NCBI GenBank assembly: GCA_003586115.2
Contig: QVOM02000092.1
Span: forward strand, 460,591 to 524,590
From: Salvator merianae
Lineage: Eukaryota > Chordata > Lepidosauria > Squamata > Teiidae
DNA: 64,000 nt
Direction: 5' to 3'
In this document: in pieces, positions 44,780-57,279 of the stretch
Position numbering within the stretch: the stretch's first letter is position 1
Layout of the letters: every line of letters starts with the position of its first letter
Notes under the pieces: generated by a model
What the model was told of the DNA's origin: nothing
What the model saw: only the letters and a program-made list of their open reading frames with translations
The model's database searches: none
Program-made: the position numbers and the translations under genes

Positions 44780-47270
44780 CTCTCAATGCATGGATGAGAC
44801 GCTGGTACAGGAAATAAGGTTTCCTATTTATTAGGCACTGAAGAACATTTTAGAATAACTTGGACCTGTACAGGAGGGATGAGCTCAAACCCAAATGGAA
44901 CCAAACTGCTGGTTTTTAAAATCAAAAAGGTAGCAACAGAGAGACAAAGAAAGGTGAGGAACAAGAAGCAAATAGGAGTAGTTATACTATCTCTCAGCTA
45001 TCTTTGCCTGTCAAAAACAGGTCCCAAGGTTAAGAACTGCTTAGGGCTTTTACTAATGGGTATTTGGGTAAGAAATCTTCACAAAAATGCTATGATTGTA
45101 CAAAGTTCCAGTACTTTGATGACTTAACTCCAGTGCTATGGTGACTTCACTCCAACACTCAGGAGATAGAAAATGATGCAGTCAACAAGTAGGGTAGACC
45201 TTCTAGAAAATTGGGTGATAATTGATAAAGAATATCTCCTTAGACTCAAGCCAATTGAGACATTATGGTTAGCCAATTAAAGCAATCCAGTCCAGCTAAT
45301 CGTATCCAGTTTGATGCTGTGGTATCACAGAAAGTTGGGAAGTCCGAAATCCTTATAGCAATGGAAAGCTCTTAAGCCTCAGTAGTAGCGAGAGATGGCA
45401 CAGATCTCTCTACAGCCTAGATAGTGGTTTCTAGTAGTGGAGTAAAATTCTCAAAGGATGTGAGTGCCCACATGCACACAAAGACAGCAATAGGCCAAAC
45501 CTCTGCTGTGCAACACGCAATTGCCTGGTTTAAATATCCTTCTTTTATACCTCAAGTGCCCTATAAGGATAAACGCTTGCAGATGTTTCAGGGAAAATGT
45601 TCCTAACAGTGGTTTGTAGGTACTTTGGATCACTTCTGGTTGGCAAATAAAAGATGATTAAATCTTGATGTGTGCAGGAATACCCACTTTGCACTTGAAT
45701 ATCACAATCACTCATTCATCGGAAAATATGTTTAATTACTAGCACAGAGATTTCCTGCCCAAGACTTGACAAGATTATGATGATTTTGTGGTACAATCAG
45801 TCCAACAAGTTAACTTTTGGAAAAGGGAATAGAGACAAAATATATTATTGAAGGAGGAGTTAATGGTCAACTCCAGGTGTTTCCTTGTCACATTTACCTC
45901 ATGTAGCCAAGCAGTCTTCAGAGCCTAGCTTCAAGTCCATTGATCTGATGGCCATTTATCCCTCCAGCACCCATCTTTATGCTTTAACTGCTCCCAACTG
46001 TGATTTTGATATGCTTTTTATAATATATTTCTAACACCGCTCTCAGCTAGCACATCCACTGCACCATGAGGGACAAGCATGTAGAATTCTTGCACCCTCA
46101 GTGCAATGTTATGGCGTTATAAAGATACTTTGCAAACATTTCTTTTAGCATGTGTTCATCTTACATGAACTTGTGTTTCATAGAGCCATTATTACTAACA
46201 CTTCGAAATGCTCATACTCACCCCTTAACACTGGATGACTGATATAGGAAAAGAGAACCTACTCTGAAAGAATCACAGGTTTTAGATGAATGACAACTGA
46301 AAGAGACTCTTTAGAAGTCTTTAAAGCAAAAAAGCTAAACTCTGACTTACAACCACCTCCAGGATGCTTTGATAAGCTAGAACCAAGATCATTCACTTAT
46401 CTGTCTCTATAAATAACTTCAGAGAAGAAAAGCACATCTTCAAATTATTTCTTTAAAAGGAAGAGCAGAACACTAGTGAATGCTGCTGTTGCTATTCTCT
46501 CAGGGGTTGTTTTTGCCTTCATACAACTAAGTATTTGCTAATTTAAAAGCATAGACTTAACAGTTAACAAAATACAAGTGTACCCATATCTCATTTTCCA
46601 TCTGCCCCTGACAGGAAATACAATTTTGGATTGAAAAAAAAGTCAAATCTGTTACTTTTTTTTCTTTTTCTTTCTTTTTTTTACATTTTGTGACATAAGC
46701 GTGCAACATGCTTCATGGAATTCAGGCATAACAGGGGTTCTGTTTATAAAGTACTAGTTTAAATAAGTCATTCAGGTTATGCTACACAAAAACACCATGT
46801 CAGTAAATGATGAGAGAGCTTTATTATAAATAGGGAGACATGCCTTCTCACAGGAACTTCACAAGCAATTTACTACATTTTAATCTATTTGGTAGGATTC
46901 TTCTGAGATTAAACAAGAAGAATTGTATATGTTATCTTGACCTTATGCAAAATCAAAACATAGTGGATAATTCAGAACAAATAAAGGTCATGGTCACTTA
47001 TCAGTTCCATATACGATTGCATGTCCAGCTTAGTGGTTGAGTCTTGCTATTATCTGATTTATACATGGCCAAGTCAATACTTCATAATGACTCTGGAATC
47101 ACAGCTGTATCATAGCCTTATGTCAACAGACTGCACATGGTACCAGCATGTAGACTTAATCAGCCTTTATGCTGTTGTGAAATAATAACATTGTGATATA
47201 GATGCAGTGCAGGAGTCATGACAAGGTGTAGACTAGTCTAAATAATTAAGGGAATTACAGTGAAACTTAG
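44780..47270. other. Unassigned sequence
   Basis: No gene or named repeat is supported over 2.5 kb. A T-rich tract lies at 46655-46682. Mostly AT-rich, possibly unique DNA. Confidence 0.4.
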
Positions 47271-47276
47271 AAGAGA

Positions 47277-47706
47277 GCTTGAGGCTATTTCTGCACCACC
47301 CTTGCTTAAAGTGGTTTAACCATTCCACTCTAGCCTGTTCTGGATCAAGCACAATAGGCTTCTTCTGCATTGTCAGGGCAGGGATGCTGTCGATCCTGGA
47401 CCAACACCAGCAACAATGCAGAGATACCATAGCTGTTCTAGTCCACTCCTGCCAGTAATTGGTCCTGGAGCATGAGGACAGTCTTCGACAGTAATGTGCC
47501 TACTTCCATTTCAAGGTTTCAAAAATGGTCTTTGAAGCTTTCATGAGCTTCAAGATGGGGCTGCACTGATTTCCTTATTCTGGACCAAGTGAGGAAGCAC
47601 CAAAGGCTTGACTGGAATTAGTACAGTTGTAGATCTTTACAGCTAATTTGGAATAGGGACTCTTGGAACAGTTCTGGGCTGGAACATACTAGTCCCATGT
47701 GGACAA
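47277..47706. repeat. Possible family W member adjoining the foldback element
   Basis: It begins AGGCTATTTCTGCACC and ends in ATGTGGACAAAGGGCCT, which are imperfect inverted ends. The interior has GTTCTAGTCCACTCC and CTGGAACATACTAGTCC blocks recalling other family W copies. Its right end overlaps the GGGCCT start of the next element, so the two either abut or share a terminus. Confidence 0.4.
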
Positions 47707-47707
47707 A

Positions 47708-48752
47708 GGGCCTGTTCGCACTTTCCACACTAGAATGGGCTAATTAGCCCATTCTAGTGTGGAACAGACCCCATCATGCAGACAAAGTCTGCACGATAGG
47801 GCCTGAAAACTGATCTTAGGCTGGCAACTGGCATTCGCAAGTGCAAATGCCAGTAGCCTTGCCTGATCCTAGCAATGACAGTTGCCAGCAAGTGGCCAGT
47901 TGCTGCCATGGCAACTGCAGCAGGTCCATGCGCGTGCACATGTGGTGGGCAATGGGGCCTACCCCTTCGTGGGGGAGGCAATTGGGCCCATGCGAGGCCC
48001 CAGTCAGGCCCACACCACCGTGATCACTGATCCCCATCTGGCATTTTGGTGCCCGATCACGAGCGCAAAGGGTGGTCGCCAAGGCAGCAGCCTACAAGCA
48101 TCAGGCCACTGCCATGGCAACCAGGAGGTCCGCACAGTGAGCACGCTGGTCTCATTGGGGTGATCAGGCTGCCCCAATCAGGCCAGGCAAGCCCGATTTG
48201 GGGCATCTCGCGCCCGATCGGGAAGGCCCGATCATGCTACGGGGGGAGGGACCCAGTGTGCACGTGCGAGCCACATCATCAGCGTGCACACTGTGTGGGT
48301 CTCCCGGTCACCATGGCAGCAGCCTGATGCTTGCAGACCACTGCCGAGGTGACTGCCCTTTGCGCCTGTGATCAGGCACCAAAACGCTGGACGGGGGGCA
48401 GCGCGACCCCGGCTGGTGTACCCGGCCTGATCGCAGTGGTGTGGGCCCAACTGGGGCCTCACACGCACCCACTCAGGCCCACACGAAGGAGTAGGCCCCA
48501 TTGCCCATCATGCATTATGTTATCACGATGCATGATGGGTGGGTTGATTGCCCAGAAGATGGCCACCACCATCGTGGACAAGGTAGGTGCGAAGCTTCAG
48601 GTGAGGATTTGGACACCATTTCCTTGTCCAGCGATAGTAACAATCGGCAGCGGATGAGGTCCGCTGCCGGTCATTACAGCCGTCTGCCAGTGCGAATGCA
48701 CTTGTCTAGTGAGCATTCCTGACACTCACTAGTTACAAGTGCGAACAGGCCC
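47708..48752. mobile_element. GC-rich foldback element with Harbinger-like termini, 1,045 bp
   Basis: The termini are GGGCCTGTTCGCACTT and AAGTGCGAACAGGCCC, the same as the 44.2-kb MITE apart from one base. The flanking triplets AAA and ATA differ at one position. Inside is a large imperfect inverted repeat: the arm at about 47945-48155 (GGGCAATGGGGCCTACCCCT, CATTTTGGTGCCCGATCACG, GCAAGCATCAGG-like) is mirrored at about 48268-48512. A perfect 42-bp palindrome lies near the left end. Open frames of 60-108 codons on both strands reflect GC-richness, not coding. It is CpG-rich against AT-rich flanks. Confidence 0.75.
47723..47764. repeat. Perfect 42-bp palindrome
   Basis: The half-site is TTCCACACTAGAATGGGCTAA, followed immediately by its exact reverse complement with no loop. 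It lies 15 bases inside the left terminus of the foldback element. It can extrude as a cruciform or form a 21-bp stem in RNA. Confidence 0.95.
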
Positions 48753-50999
48753 ATAGTGTACTAGACAGCTGCTTGATCTGGACTACTGACCAAGAGTGGT
48801 AATGTCCTGAATGTAATCCCAGGTGCTGGGAAAGCAGCAACGGCATGGAAATCATTATTATATGTAAAAATGATGTCTAACTTCATAGACTATAGAATGA
48901 GCTTTGAATTTAAGCATCATATGCAAATTTGTTTCCGTTATTTAATTGCTACCGGTATGCTTCTTATGATGGTTTTATAATCTTCATAAAAAGAGTGTTT
49001 AGCTTTTTTTGACATATAAAAATTTGCCAGAAGGAATTGGTTAAGGTACCAGAACAGAGATGATATGGTCTGCAGCAGCAGTAACCTTTGGATTTTTTTT
49101 ATATATATACAGTTTGGGAGAGGTCTTTAACTATTTAAAAGGATTGGAAGTTCAAACTATTTATTTAGAGACTGCAATTATAATGTTGCTGATGATAATC
49201 TTCTACAACCTGTTATTTAGGGATGTGTTCCTCTTCCCAAATTTATTTTGAGTGTCAATTACAGTTAAAAAATACTTTAAATATAGAGCAGAATTAGTGC
49301 AAGCACGACTATTATTTATCCAGCAATGTGTTAACACATTCATCATAGACAAAATATGTAAAGACCCATTTCAGGATCCCTGAGATGACCAAGGAATGAG
49401 CAAGTGGCCCTGCCTACATTTGAACCCATAGCAGAAGTGGCATAACAGAGGGACGGACTCCCATGTTGCTCCTATTCACAGAATTATTTCCACAGCACAT
49501 TATGGTGATAACACAAGAACTGAAAAGTCCACCTAGATGAATCAGAAAATGACCAGCTTCTAACCATATTTCTGGTCCATCCTAATGGGTTTGCCCTGAA
49601 ACTTTGCTGTTGTGGCTGGCAGTTCCACTACAATAGTGTTCCCCCCAATGCTATGTATCCTCCAACATATGCTTGAGGCTCTGTTTCCTGCATGGTGGTT
49701 CACATGCCTCCACCACAAACATGTTATGTGGATGGTACCTAAGTTTTATATCTATAGCTAATGCAATTATTCTTAACACAGCTTCCTCAATGCAAGGAAA
49801 AATATTCACGCATTGTGAACCAATTGATTAGGAGAGAATCAGAGAAACACAGAAGGTTACAGGAGGAAAATGGGTAAGTCTTCACATAATCTCTCATAAG
49901 TGCCTCATTTCACAGATTAATATTTCATCAAAGTTTACAAACAGAAAGATGAGGGTGTATAGTGAAATAAACCCAAAGCAAAACAAGTGGATGAGATCGT
50001 GTAATTACCAGTAAGTCATTTTTTGTATAATTCAAATTGACACAAAAAAAACGGATGTATTTTATTCTATTTTAGGGACACACTCTCAACCTTGCATTTT
50101 GCTTTTTTGTTTGATCATGATAAACCGAAGAAAGCTCATGAAGAATAGATGAGTCCCAGAAAATAAATAATTAAAATCCCTTATCTTGAATGGTATTTGA
50201 TTAATCATAGCATGTCATATCTTATTTTTGTTACTTCCTAAAAAAAAAAATAATCCTGAAATGCTTGAAGAAAAGGTTGTCATCAGTCAAACATCAGAGT
50301 TGAAATACCAGATTTTACTATCGTTTGTGTAATTTCCTGAAAGCCAGTCAAACAAGGCAAATTGCATTATGTTTCTTGGTTTGGATGATGAATGATTTCT
50401 ACCAAGCATGATATTCAGTTTAATGTAAAATGTTCATAAGAGCCCAGCGCATTATGTGAACATTCTGTGCATTGCCATTCCACAAATGATTGCTTCTTTG
50501 ATCACACCACAGCTATGCCAACCTGTTTAAGGCTCTTGTCAATAGGAATAAACAAACTCAAAAGTGTTTGCCTTGGAGTGACAGCACAAAGCAGACTGCA
50601 ATCAAGACTGTGCGTTTCCAGAGACAACACATTAAACAATAAAAGGTTAGCTTCTAACCTTTGGTAATATGATAAGATGCTGTTTTGGCAAAAACATGCA
50701 AATATATTCATTTTCTGACTTTTCATTATGCAAAAAGTCTATTCAGCATACAATTTGCCACTTCCCCAAAGTGTAAGACATTCAAAGGCATTCAGAATGT
50801 GTTAATAAATGGCCATTTTCTTTAGATCTGTTTCTCAAAGCACAATGAAAGCTAATGGTGACTCTGTTTCATTTTAAAATAGCAGTAACTGTGCAGATAT
50901 TTGTAGGAGAAAGATGTCATTGTTTAAAATTCCAGAAGGTGTAAAGCCTGAAACTTTTGTCCCTCCAGTTCTCTGCCAGCAAGCAAACTCAGTCTCAGC
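48753..50999. other. Unassigned AT-rich sequence
   Basis: No gene was recognised. The block 50700-50930 is AT-rich and free of recognisable repeats, a weak candidate for conserved non-coding DNA. Confidence 0.4.
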
Positions 51000-51440
51000 T
51001 ATTCAGTGCTACCCTGGGCTGGAATATGCAGCCCATTCCACGCTGGGATGTGTGGCTGCTGAAGCAGAATAGGACCATCTGCATTTTGTAGCCCATTCCA
51101 CTCCAGCCCCTTCCTCAAAAGAGCCCTCCAGAGCCTGGGAATTTTTGTTCCTGGCCTTCAGTGTTTCCGGGAGGATACTTTTTATGGCATTCCACTTCCA
51201 GTGCTACTTTCAGCAGTGCTTCCTGGGGCACCACCAAAAAGGGTCCCCCATGGTATACCAGACCATGGGGTCATGCCATCAGCATGCCCTTTATGGTCCA
51301 GTGTACTGACAGATATCCACTTGTAGACCTCTTTGAAAATGTTTACTGGTGGAATAGAATAGGATGACATTCTGGTGCCATATCCCTGTCCATGACCTAG
51401 TCCAAAGCAGACAGATCATTTGGGAAGGGGCTGCATTGGC
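51000..51440. repeat. Unnamed dispersed repeat (family W), copy
   Basis: The ordered blocks GGTCATGCCATCAGCATGCC, TTATGGTCCAGTGTACTGAC, CACTTGTAGACCTCTTTG, then GACATTCTGGTGCC and ACCTAGTCCAAAGCAGACAG align by eye with 59855-59990 and 10355-10510. It is non-coding. Ends are approximate. Confidence 0.55.
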
Positions 51441-54400
51441 CAGTATATTAATGAGTGTGGAGAGGGCCGACTCACATCCTTCTCTCACATAAAGACCTTT
51501 ATGCCAAATATCTGTGCTGTCTTCCTAAAAAGTGTCCAATCTTAGAAACTATTTCCAGGAAGTTTATCCAGCTGATTGGTCATTTTGTACCTCTGACTTT
51601 CAAGCACCAACTTCCTGAAAGAACAAAAGTAGTCAGGAAAAACAGATTTAAAATTTTACGTCTTAAGTTACTAGTTACTCCCTGAAACCCAAGGATGCAC
51701 TGATGAGACAAAACTATAGCCACATAACATTCTTGGAAGCACATGAATACACTTAATGACCTTTGAAGCACAGAATTCAAGCTGTTGGTATCTCCCTCTG
51801 GCTCACCATTGGAGCTAATACTTTTCCATTATTAACGCACTAATGAATTCTATTAATTGAGACACTTTCTCATTTAATTTTCAGGTCTCTGTAGAATTTA
51901 AACTAAAATGACTACATTTTTAAAAGAAATGTTGATCCTTATTAGGCTTGTCAAATAACTACATAAATTTTATTTGCCAGCGTCGACTTGCATACAACCG
52001 CAGAGTTGATTCTGCCATGATTTTCAATGTCATTCGTGGCCATTTGTAAGCATAAACAAGAGAACAAAGATCTTTTGCAAATGTTGAATATTAGAACAAA
52101 GGCAGCAATAACAGCCTGACAGGACAATTCTATGTGTGCCCACTGAGAAGTAAAACCCACAGAATTTAATCGAATGTACCCTATATAATTGAATGCATTA
52201 CTACACACCAGCCCAAAATTAGGAGTTTCAAATTATCTGCATTCATTTGGAACATTTTAAACAATACATAAAAATCCACAATACTATAATTTTGTAATGG
52301 AAGTTGATTGTATACATCACTAAACATAAAATCAGTAAGAACAACATGCTACTATAGGAACATACTAATAGAAGTGCTTCTGATCTGATCCAGCAGGGTA
52401 GACCCTAATTTTTATATAATTACAAACTAATATTTTTACAACTAGACATGAACAGCAAAACTAAACTGCATGTGTGTGTTTCATATCATGGCCTACATGG
52501 TAGTAAATGGGGTGATCATTCATAGCTGGCATACAGCCCCTGAAGAGTTAGAAGTGTGAATATGTCACTCAGTCCAGGCTCCAGACTAAAAATGTGTGGC
52601 TATTTGAATATCTGTTAATTTTATGTCTTATTTATACTATACCTTGTAGTGCCTGGAAGCAGGCAAGTGGCAGCAGGCAAATGACTAAACAAGCAGGCAG
52701 GTTTGGAAGAAGCCAACGTGCACTTGACTTTCCACAGAGTAAGATCAGGTCTGAGAAGTGCCAAAAAACAGAGCTGCCACTTGAAGATGGGGACGCACGC
52801 TACACTCAAGTGCCTGCATGGGACCTAGCAGATAAGAGCTTTAGTGAAGCCAGGCAAACAGAGAGACAGAAGCTCCCAGGACCTTCACTGAAAGACATTT
52901 GCTGGGAAAGAATAGGTAGGGGCAGGTGCAGTCCCAGAAAAGGGGGTTAAACCATTTTTTCCATTTCTGATTAAAATTGACTGAGTCTCATGATCCCCCT
53001 GCTCCAATTTTGGTGCCTGGGGTACACGTCTCACTGTAGTTGCAATACTGTTGGGTACATATCACTCACTCACTTGAACTTCCAAGCTCTGCAGGTGTGG
53101 GGTGGCATTCTGTGCTTATGTCATTAAAATCAAAGCATACTGCATCAACTGCTGTTCCATTCTTCTCTTCTAAAAATTTAGATATGAGTCCATTGTAAGT
53201 AATAACTCTTCAGGAATGCTATAAGACTGTTCTGAAGGACTTTTCAAGCTCATTTGCTGACCACTAATTAGGAGCAATTATCTGCTTGTTTTATAGAGGC
53301 AGGACACCTACAAGGGACTAAGAATAGAATTCAGCCTTTGTTTTAATCTGGGTTCATAAAAACCTGATTGGATCATCAACTGCAAGGGAAATCTTTGTGT
53401 TCCAAAACTAAGGAAAATTAAAATAAATTTTCCCCAATTTATATCATGCTGAGAACAGCAGATTCTTGGCAGGGAAGTTAACAGCTCCTTTACTTGTTCC
53501 TGATACTTTAAGACAGAGAGGGCTATTGCAGAATGAGAATATTTCTTGGAAAAATATATAAAAATACATATACTGTTAATGCGTTGTTGGTTCAGAAGCC
53601 CAAAAACTTCTTAGGAAATTTCTCTCCTTTTGTATGGATATGTACTACACTACCTTCAAATGCTTTCAGAATCAGATCCAAACTAGCATTTAGTGTCATA
53701 AGCTTTCTGACACTCTTTGTCAAGCGAACAACTAAACTCTTGACCTAATGGAGAATAGGGGGACAGAAAATAGCAACAATCTTTGTTCCTCAAAAAGGTG
53801 GTACTGAAGACTGCTGTATCTTTAATACCTGCCAAGATGTAGTTCCTAATTGCACTTTTCAGCATGATGAAAGGCCACTTCAAAAGAAGGACTGTATTTA
53901 ATTCTTCCATGCATACACATTTTATATTGGTGCACTACAATTAAGGTTTTTTTTACTGTTTCCATTACAAAACCAACTGTGGGGGAGTGAAATCAGTATC
54001 TTTGCTATTTCAACTAACACTAGGGAAATCCAGAATTAATTTTAGTTAGGTTTTTGGTTTTTTTTTGTTTTTTCAAAGTCATGTGTACAAGGCTTTTCAA
54101 AAGGGAGGGTATCACTCTGATATAAAAGAAAAACAAGATGGGAAAATGTTCTCTATAATGGTGCACCAAGATGATAATCTGATCTGCATTAACATTCATA
54201 TCAACAACTTCTGAGTTATTGTATTGATCTTTGATGAGTTTTACACTGCATTGTTTTTACATTTTAATTTATTTTTATTTTTTGTTAGATGTTTTGGATC
54301 ATGAGAAAAGTAGGGAATTCATTTGAAGAAGGCAGCGGATTTTTTTTTAATACTATTTTTGGTTTTTTGTTTCTTTTACCAAATAGCTTAGAATGCTAGA

Positions 54401-54463
54401 ATAGCAAAAATATGTTCAGTAAGCTCAGTGAAATTCTATATTCATTCATCAGTTTTAGACTCT
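51441..54463. other. Unassigned sequence; CR1-tail scrap and candidate conserved block
   Basis: A GATCTGATCCAGCAGGGTAG scrap near 52382 resembles a CR1/L3 3' tail. The block 53235-53300, with CACTAATTAGGAGCAATTAT, has homeodomain-type AT motifs outside any recognised repeat. The 118-codon frame at 52594 starts with a hydrophobic stretch but has no recognisable domain or splice context. No gene is supported. Confidence 0.35.
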
Positions 54464-54854
54464 GGGTCTGTTCATACTTCCGAGGCAGACTGTTCTTGGC
54501 CACTCGCAAGAACAGAGCATTCGCACTCGCGCGTGCATGTGCCATTCCCAATTCTCACCGAGGCTCGCCTGATACATACCTGAAGCTGGGGAAGGCTCAA
54601 CAAGTAATTTGCTGTCTTGATTGCGACCTGCGAGATCAAGCGCAGATCGGGGAAGTTGCTTTAGCACTGCTTCCTGGCTTGAAATGGTGGTGGGAAGGGG
54701 CTGGTGCAGACATGTAGGTGCAGTCTGCTGCTTCACAACCCGGTTTGCCCTTTGGGCTTCGCACCCTGGCTGTGGTTTCAAAGACAGCTCTGAAAGGAGC
54801 TGCTCTAGGTCTGAAGCAATAGCTCTATGTTTCGGATTACTAGCTCTATCTTTG

Positions 54855-55228
54855 CAGTGGTGTAGCTACATGATCCGCCGCCCAGGGCGGACCAAACGGC
54901 GGAAGCCGAGCAGGGCGCCCCGCCCTGCAGGACGCCCCACCCTGCAGCTGCCTAATGGCCGTGAAGATGGCCGCGCGCGCGCACGCCAGCAGGCATGGCG
55001 AGCGAGCGGCGGGCGGGGCGAGCGCGGTGAGCGAGCAGCGGGCGGGGCGAGCGCGGTGAGCGAGCGGCGGGCGGGGCGAGCGCGGTGAGCGAGCGTACCG
55101 GTAAGCCAACTAAAGGCAAACCGGACGCAGGGCGGGCAGGAGGGCCCAAGTCAAAGCCGGGCACCGCCCCCAACAAGGCGCCACCCAGTGCGCACCGCCA
55201 CCCGCGCCCCCCCCTTGCTACGCCAGTG
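54855..55228. mobile_element. GC-rich hAT MITE, 374 bp, perfect 8-bp duplication
   Basis: The termini are CAGTGGTGTAGCTA and GCTACGCCAGTG (inverted CACTGGCGTAGC), typical CAGTGGCGTAGC-type hAT ends. TATCTTTG flanks both sides exactly (54847-54854 and 55229-55236). The interior is very GC-rich (CCGCCGCCCAGGGCGG; GCGCGCGCGC) with a 29-bp minisatellite. Open frames of 83-155 codons across it are GC artefacts. It inserted into the Harbinger-like MITE and is therefore younger. Confidence 0.9.
55000..55095. repeat. 29-bp GC-rich minisatellite, 3.3 units
   Basis: Three 29-bp units starting at 55000, 55029 and 55058 each begin GAGCGAGCGGCGGGCGGGGC, with one substitution in the second, plus a 9-base partial unit. 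The G clusters could form non-B DNA. Confidence 0.94.
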
Positions 55229-55429
55229 TATCTTTGCATCCATGCCTCTATGATTCGTTACCTCACTTCCTGCCTAGCAGATTCCCATCTGCACTGCTCC
55301 CTCTGCTGCTCAGCTTGGAGTCATTTCCCTGGCTGACAAGTGCGTACAGCACTCAACAGACTCCATCTTCACTGGCCTGAAACCTGCTAATTAAAACGTT
55401 CTCCTCTGGTAAGTGCGAAAACGCCCTTT

Positions 55430-57279
55430 GAGAAGTGCCAATTGTAGGCAGAGCTATGTGGTGGTTCCTGGCTGATAACTGTTTGGTCAAGTAGGAGAAT
55501 GGACAGATGACCTTGCACCCAATGAACCTGACTCCCATCCCAAAGATATCCAGGACAACTTAATCATCAGAGCAGGAGAAATAACTCTGGTGATACCCTG
55601 CTGGCCTAATCTGCATGGAAGTGACTATCTAATGATCACCCTTTCCCCAGGCCGGTTGAAATCCTGCAATTTGACAGCATGTATATGGCTTGAAGTCCAG
55701 GTTATTTCCAGACCCTCACTAGGGAGGTTCCACTTGCAGAATCATTTGTCTTGTGCCCTGATAAGGAAGCCCACAGAATAAAGGTGGGAGCCCCCCTAAA
55801 AAAGAATTAGTCATTTTTTATTTTTTAACTATTCTTATCTTCAAGACTAGCTGACCAAATCCAGCTTCTTCCTGGAATTATGAAGTTAGACAAATCTTCA
55901 GGCAGTGCTGGTGAGGGATGAAATCCTGTGCTTTGGCTGAATTTGATCACACAGTAAGAGTTTTCAGCTCAGCTCAGTGCAAATCTCAGCATAATTGCTT
56001 AATCAATTAGTACAAAAAGGAATTATTGATGACAGAGGCTAATGATGGTTTAGTGTCTTAATTGCTCAGGATCAAGTACATCAAGAAATCTGGGCCTTGT
56101 GACATTTTTGACCACAGTAAGTAATTGAACCATTGTAAAAAGATAATAATTTTGCAATTGTTCCCTATTTGAGTGATATGAAAGATTATATCTTTTTCAG
56201 ATACTATTGTTGCTAGTATAAAAATTTAAAACCTAGCATTACATGTACCATATAGAATTTTATGACAGTAATTGTTTCCAAAATGCATTATTCAACTAAA
56301 TATTTGCCTACATTTGAAAGATTATGTGTTCTAGCACATTACAACTATAATATTACATTTTTCTGTTCTCTTTCATTCTAACACAGTATGATTGTTTAGC
56401 CACTATTATGTACTCATACAATTGAATTTCCCACCCTTTTATTGAAGGTGCTACTCTAACTTTCCAATATTTAGCAATAAAGAAAGTTTGCAGTTGGCAA
56501 CATATGGTTACACTTTAGAATATCTGTTATTTATATTTTATATGTGACAAATATTAAAGATGCTAAGCTCACAATAATTCCAATTATTCTGCTAATTGCA
56601 CTGCATATGCCAAAGCAATATTTTTAACAAATGGGCAAGTCTACCATATGTAATAAAAAGACTTAGGCATCAGCCAAAATGTGCAATTTTTTTTTTACTT
56701 CCACCTCTCTTAAATACACCTCATCTTTCAACAAGCCTGAGCATAGCATAGTCTTTATAAAAAGAGGCTGATTCCAGATGATGTTAAGTTTCAATATGAT
56801 TAGGAGTAGATGTGATGGGCCGTGGCCGTTTTTCCATAGGCCCTTAGTCGGGATTAAGGGCCCACACAGAAAGGTTGTAGGTCACATAGCTCCAAATGTA
56901 AATGTGGATTTAGGTGGCCAGGCTCCCCCTGGAACACTGCATCTGCTTTACGTGGAGTCTGATCCTAGTCTTTGGAAGCCTCTGTGTTTGTCCTCAAAGT
57001 GTGTGCACTTTGATGCCATGGCACCATGGCATGTGCTAATCAGGATTAGCATTGTCATACAGATTGTGCTGATCCTGCCCATGCTTCAACAAGATCAGGA
57101 TCAGTGGGACAGGCTATTCCAGACCCACTGTTCCCAAACAAGTCCATGTAAGTGCAGAAACAACCTATGTCTCCATTCTGCAATACATCAGGTCCTCAGG
57201 GCCACTGGTCTCCACTGGAAGTAATGGAAATTGTCTTTGCTGCATAGTGGAGATAGTGGAGATAGTGCATAGTGGAGAC
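55430..57279. other. Unassigned sequence; candidate conserved block near 55960-56160
   Basis: AT-rich with no gene. 55980-56080 contains CATAATTGCTTAATCAATTA and GTCTTAATTGCTCAGG, homeodomain-type motifs outside recognised repeats. 56800-57230 (GATGGGCCGTGGCCGTTTTT) may be another MITE relic, but its right end was not found. Confidence 0.35.

Larger units (their letters stand above)
54464..55426. mobile_element. Harbinger-like MITE interrupted by a hAT MITE
   Basis: The termini are GGGTCTGTTCATACTT and AAGTGCGAAAACGCCC, more diverged than in sister copies. The flanking triplets are TCT and TTT. Removing the nested hAT (54855-55228 plus one 8-bp duplication) leaves about 580 bp, close to the 44.2-kb sister. 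Shared internal blocks are CTCGCCTGATACATACCTGA (compare CCGCCTGATGCTTACCTGA), AAATGGTGGTGGGAAGGGGC and TCGCACCCTGGCTGTGGTTT. It is non-coding. Confidence 0.7.

Noticed and set aside
47754..48722. Many overlapping 60-108 codon frames
   Set aside because: They arise from GC-rich foldback DNA; inverted arms produce matching frames on opposite strands, with no domain.
52594..52950. 118-codon frame starting with a hydrophobic, signal-peptide-like stretch
   Set aside because: There is no recognisable domain, splice context or conserved pattern, and A/G-rich repeats (CAGGCAAGTGGCAG type) lie in the nucleotide sequence. Chance is more likely.
54621..55239. Arg/Ala/Gly-rich frames of 83-155 codons
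   Set aside because: They fall across the GC-rich hAT MITE, where stop codons are rare by composition; present on both strands.
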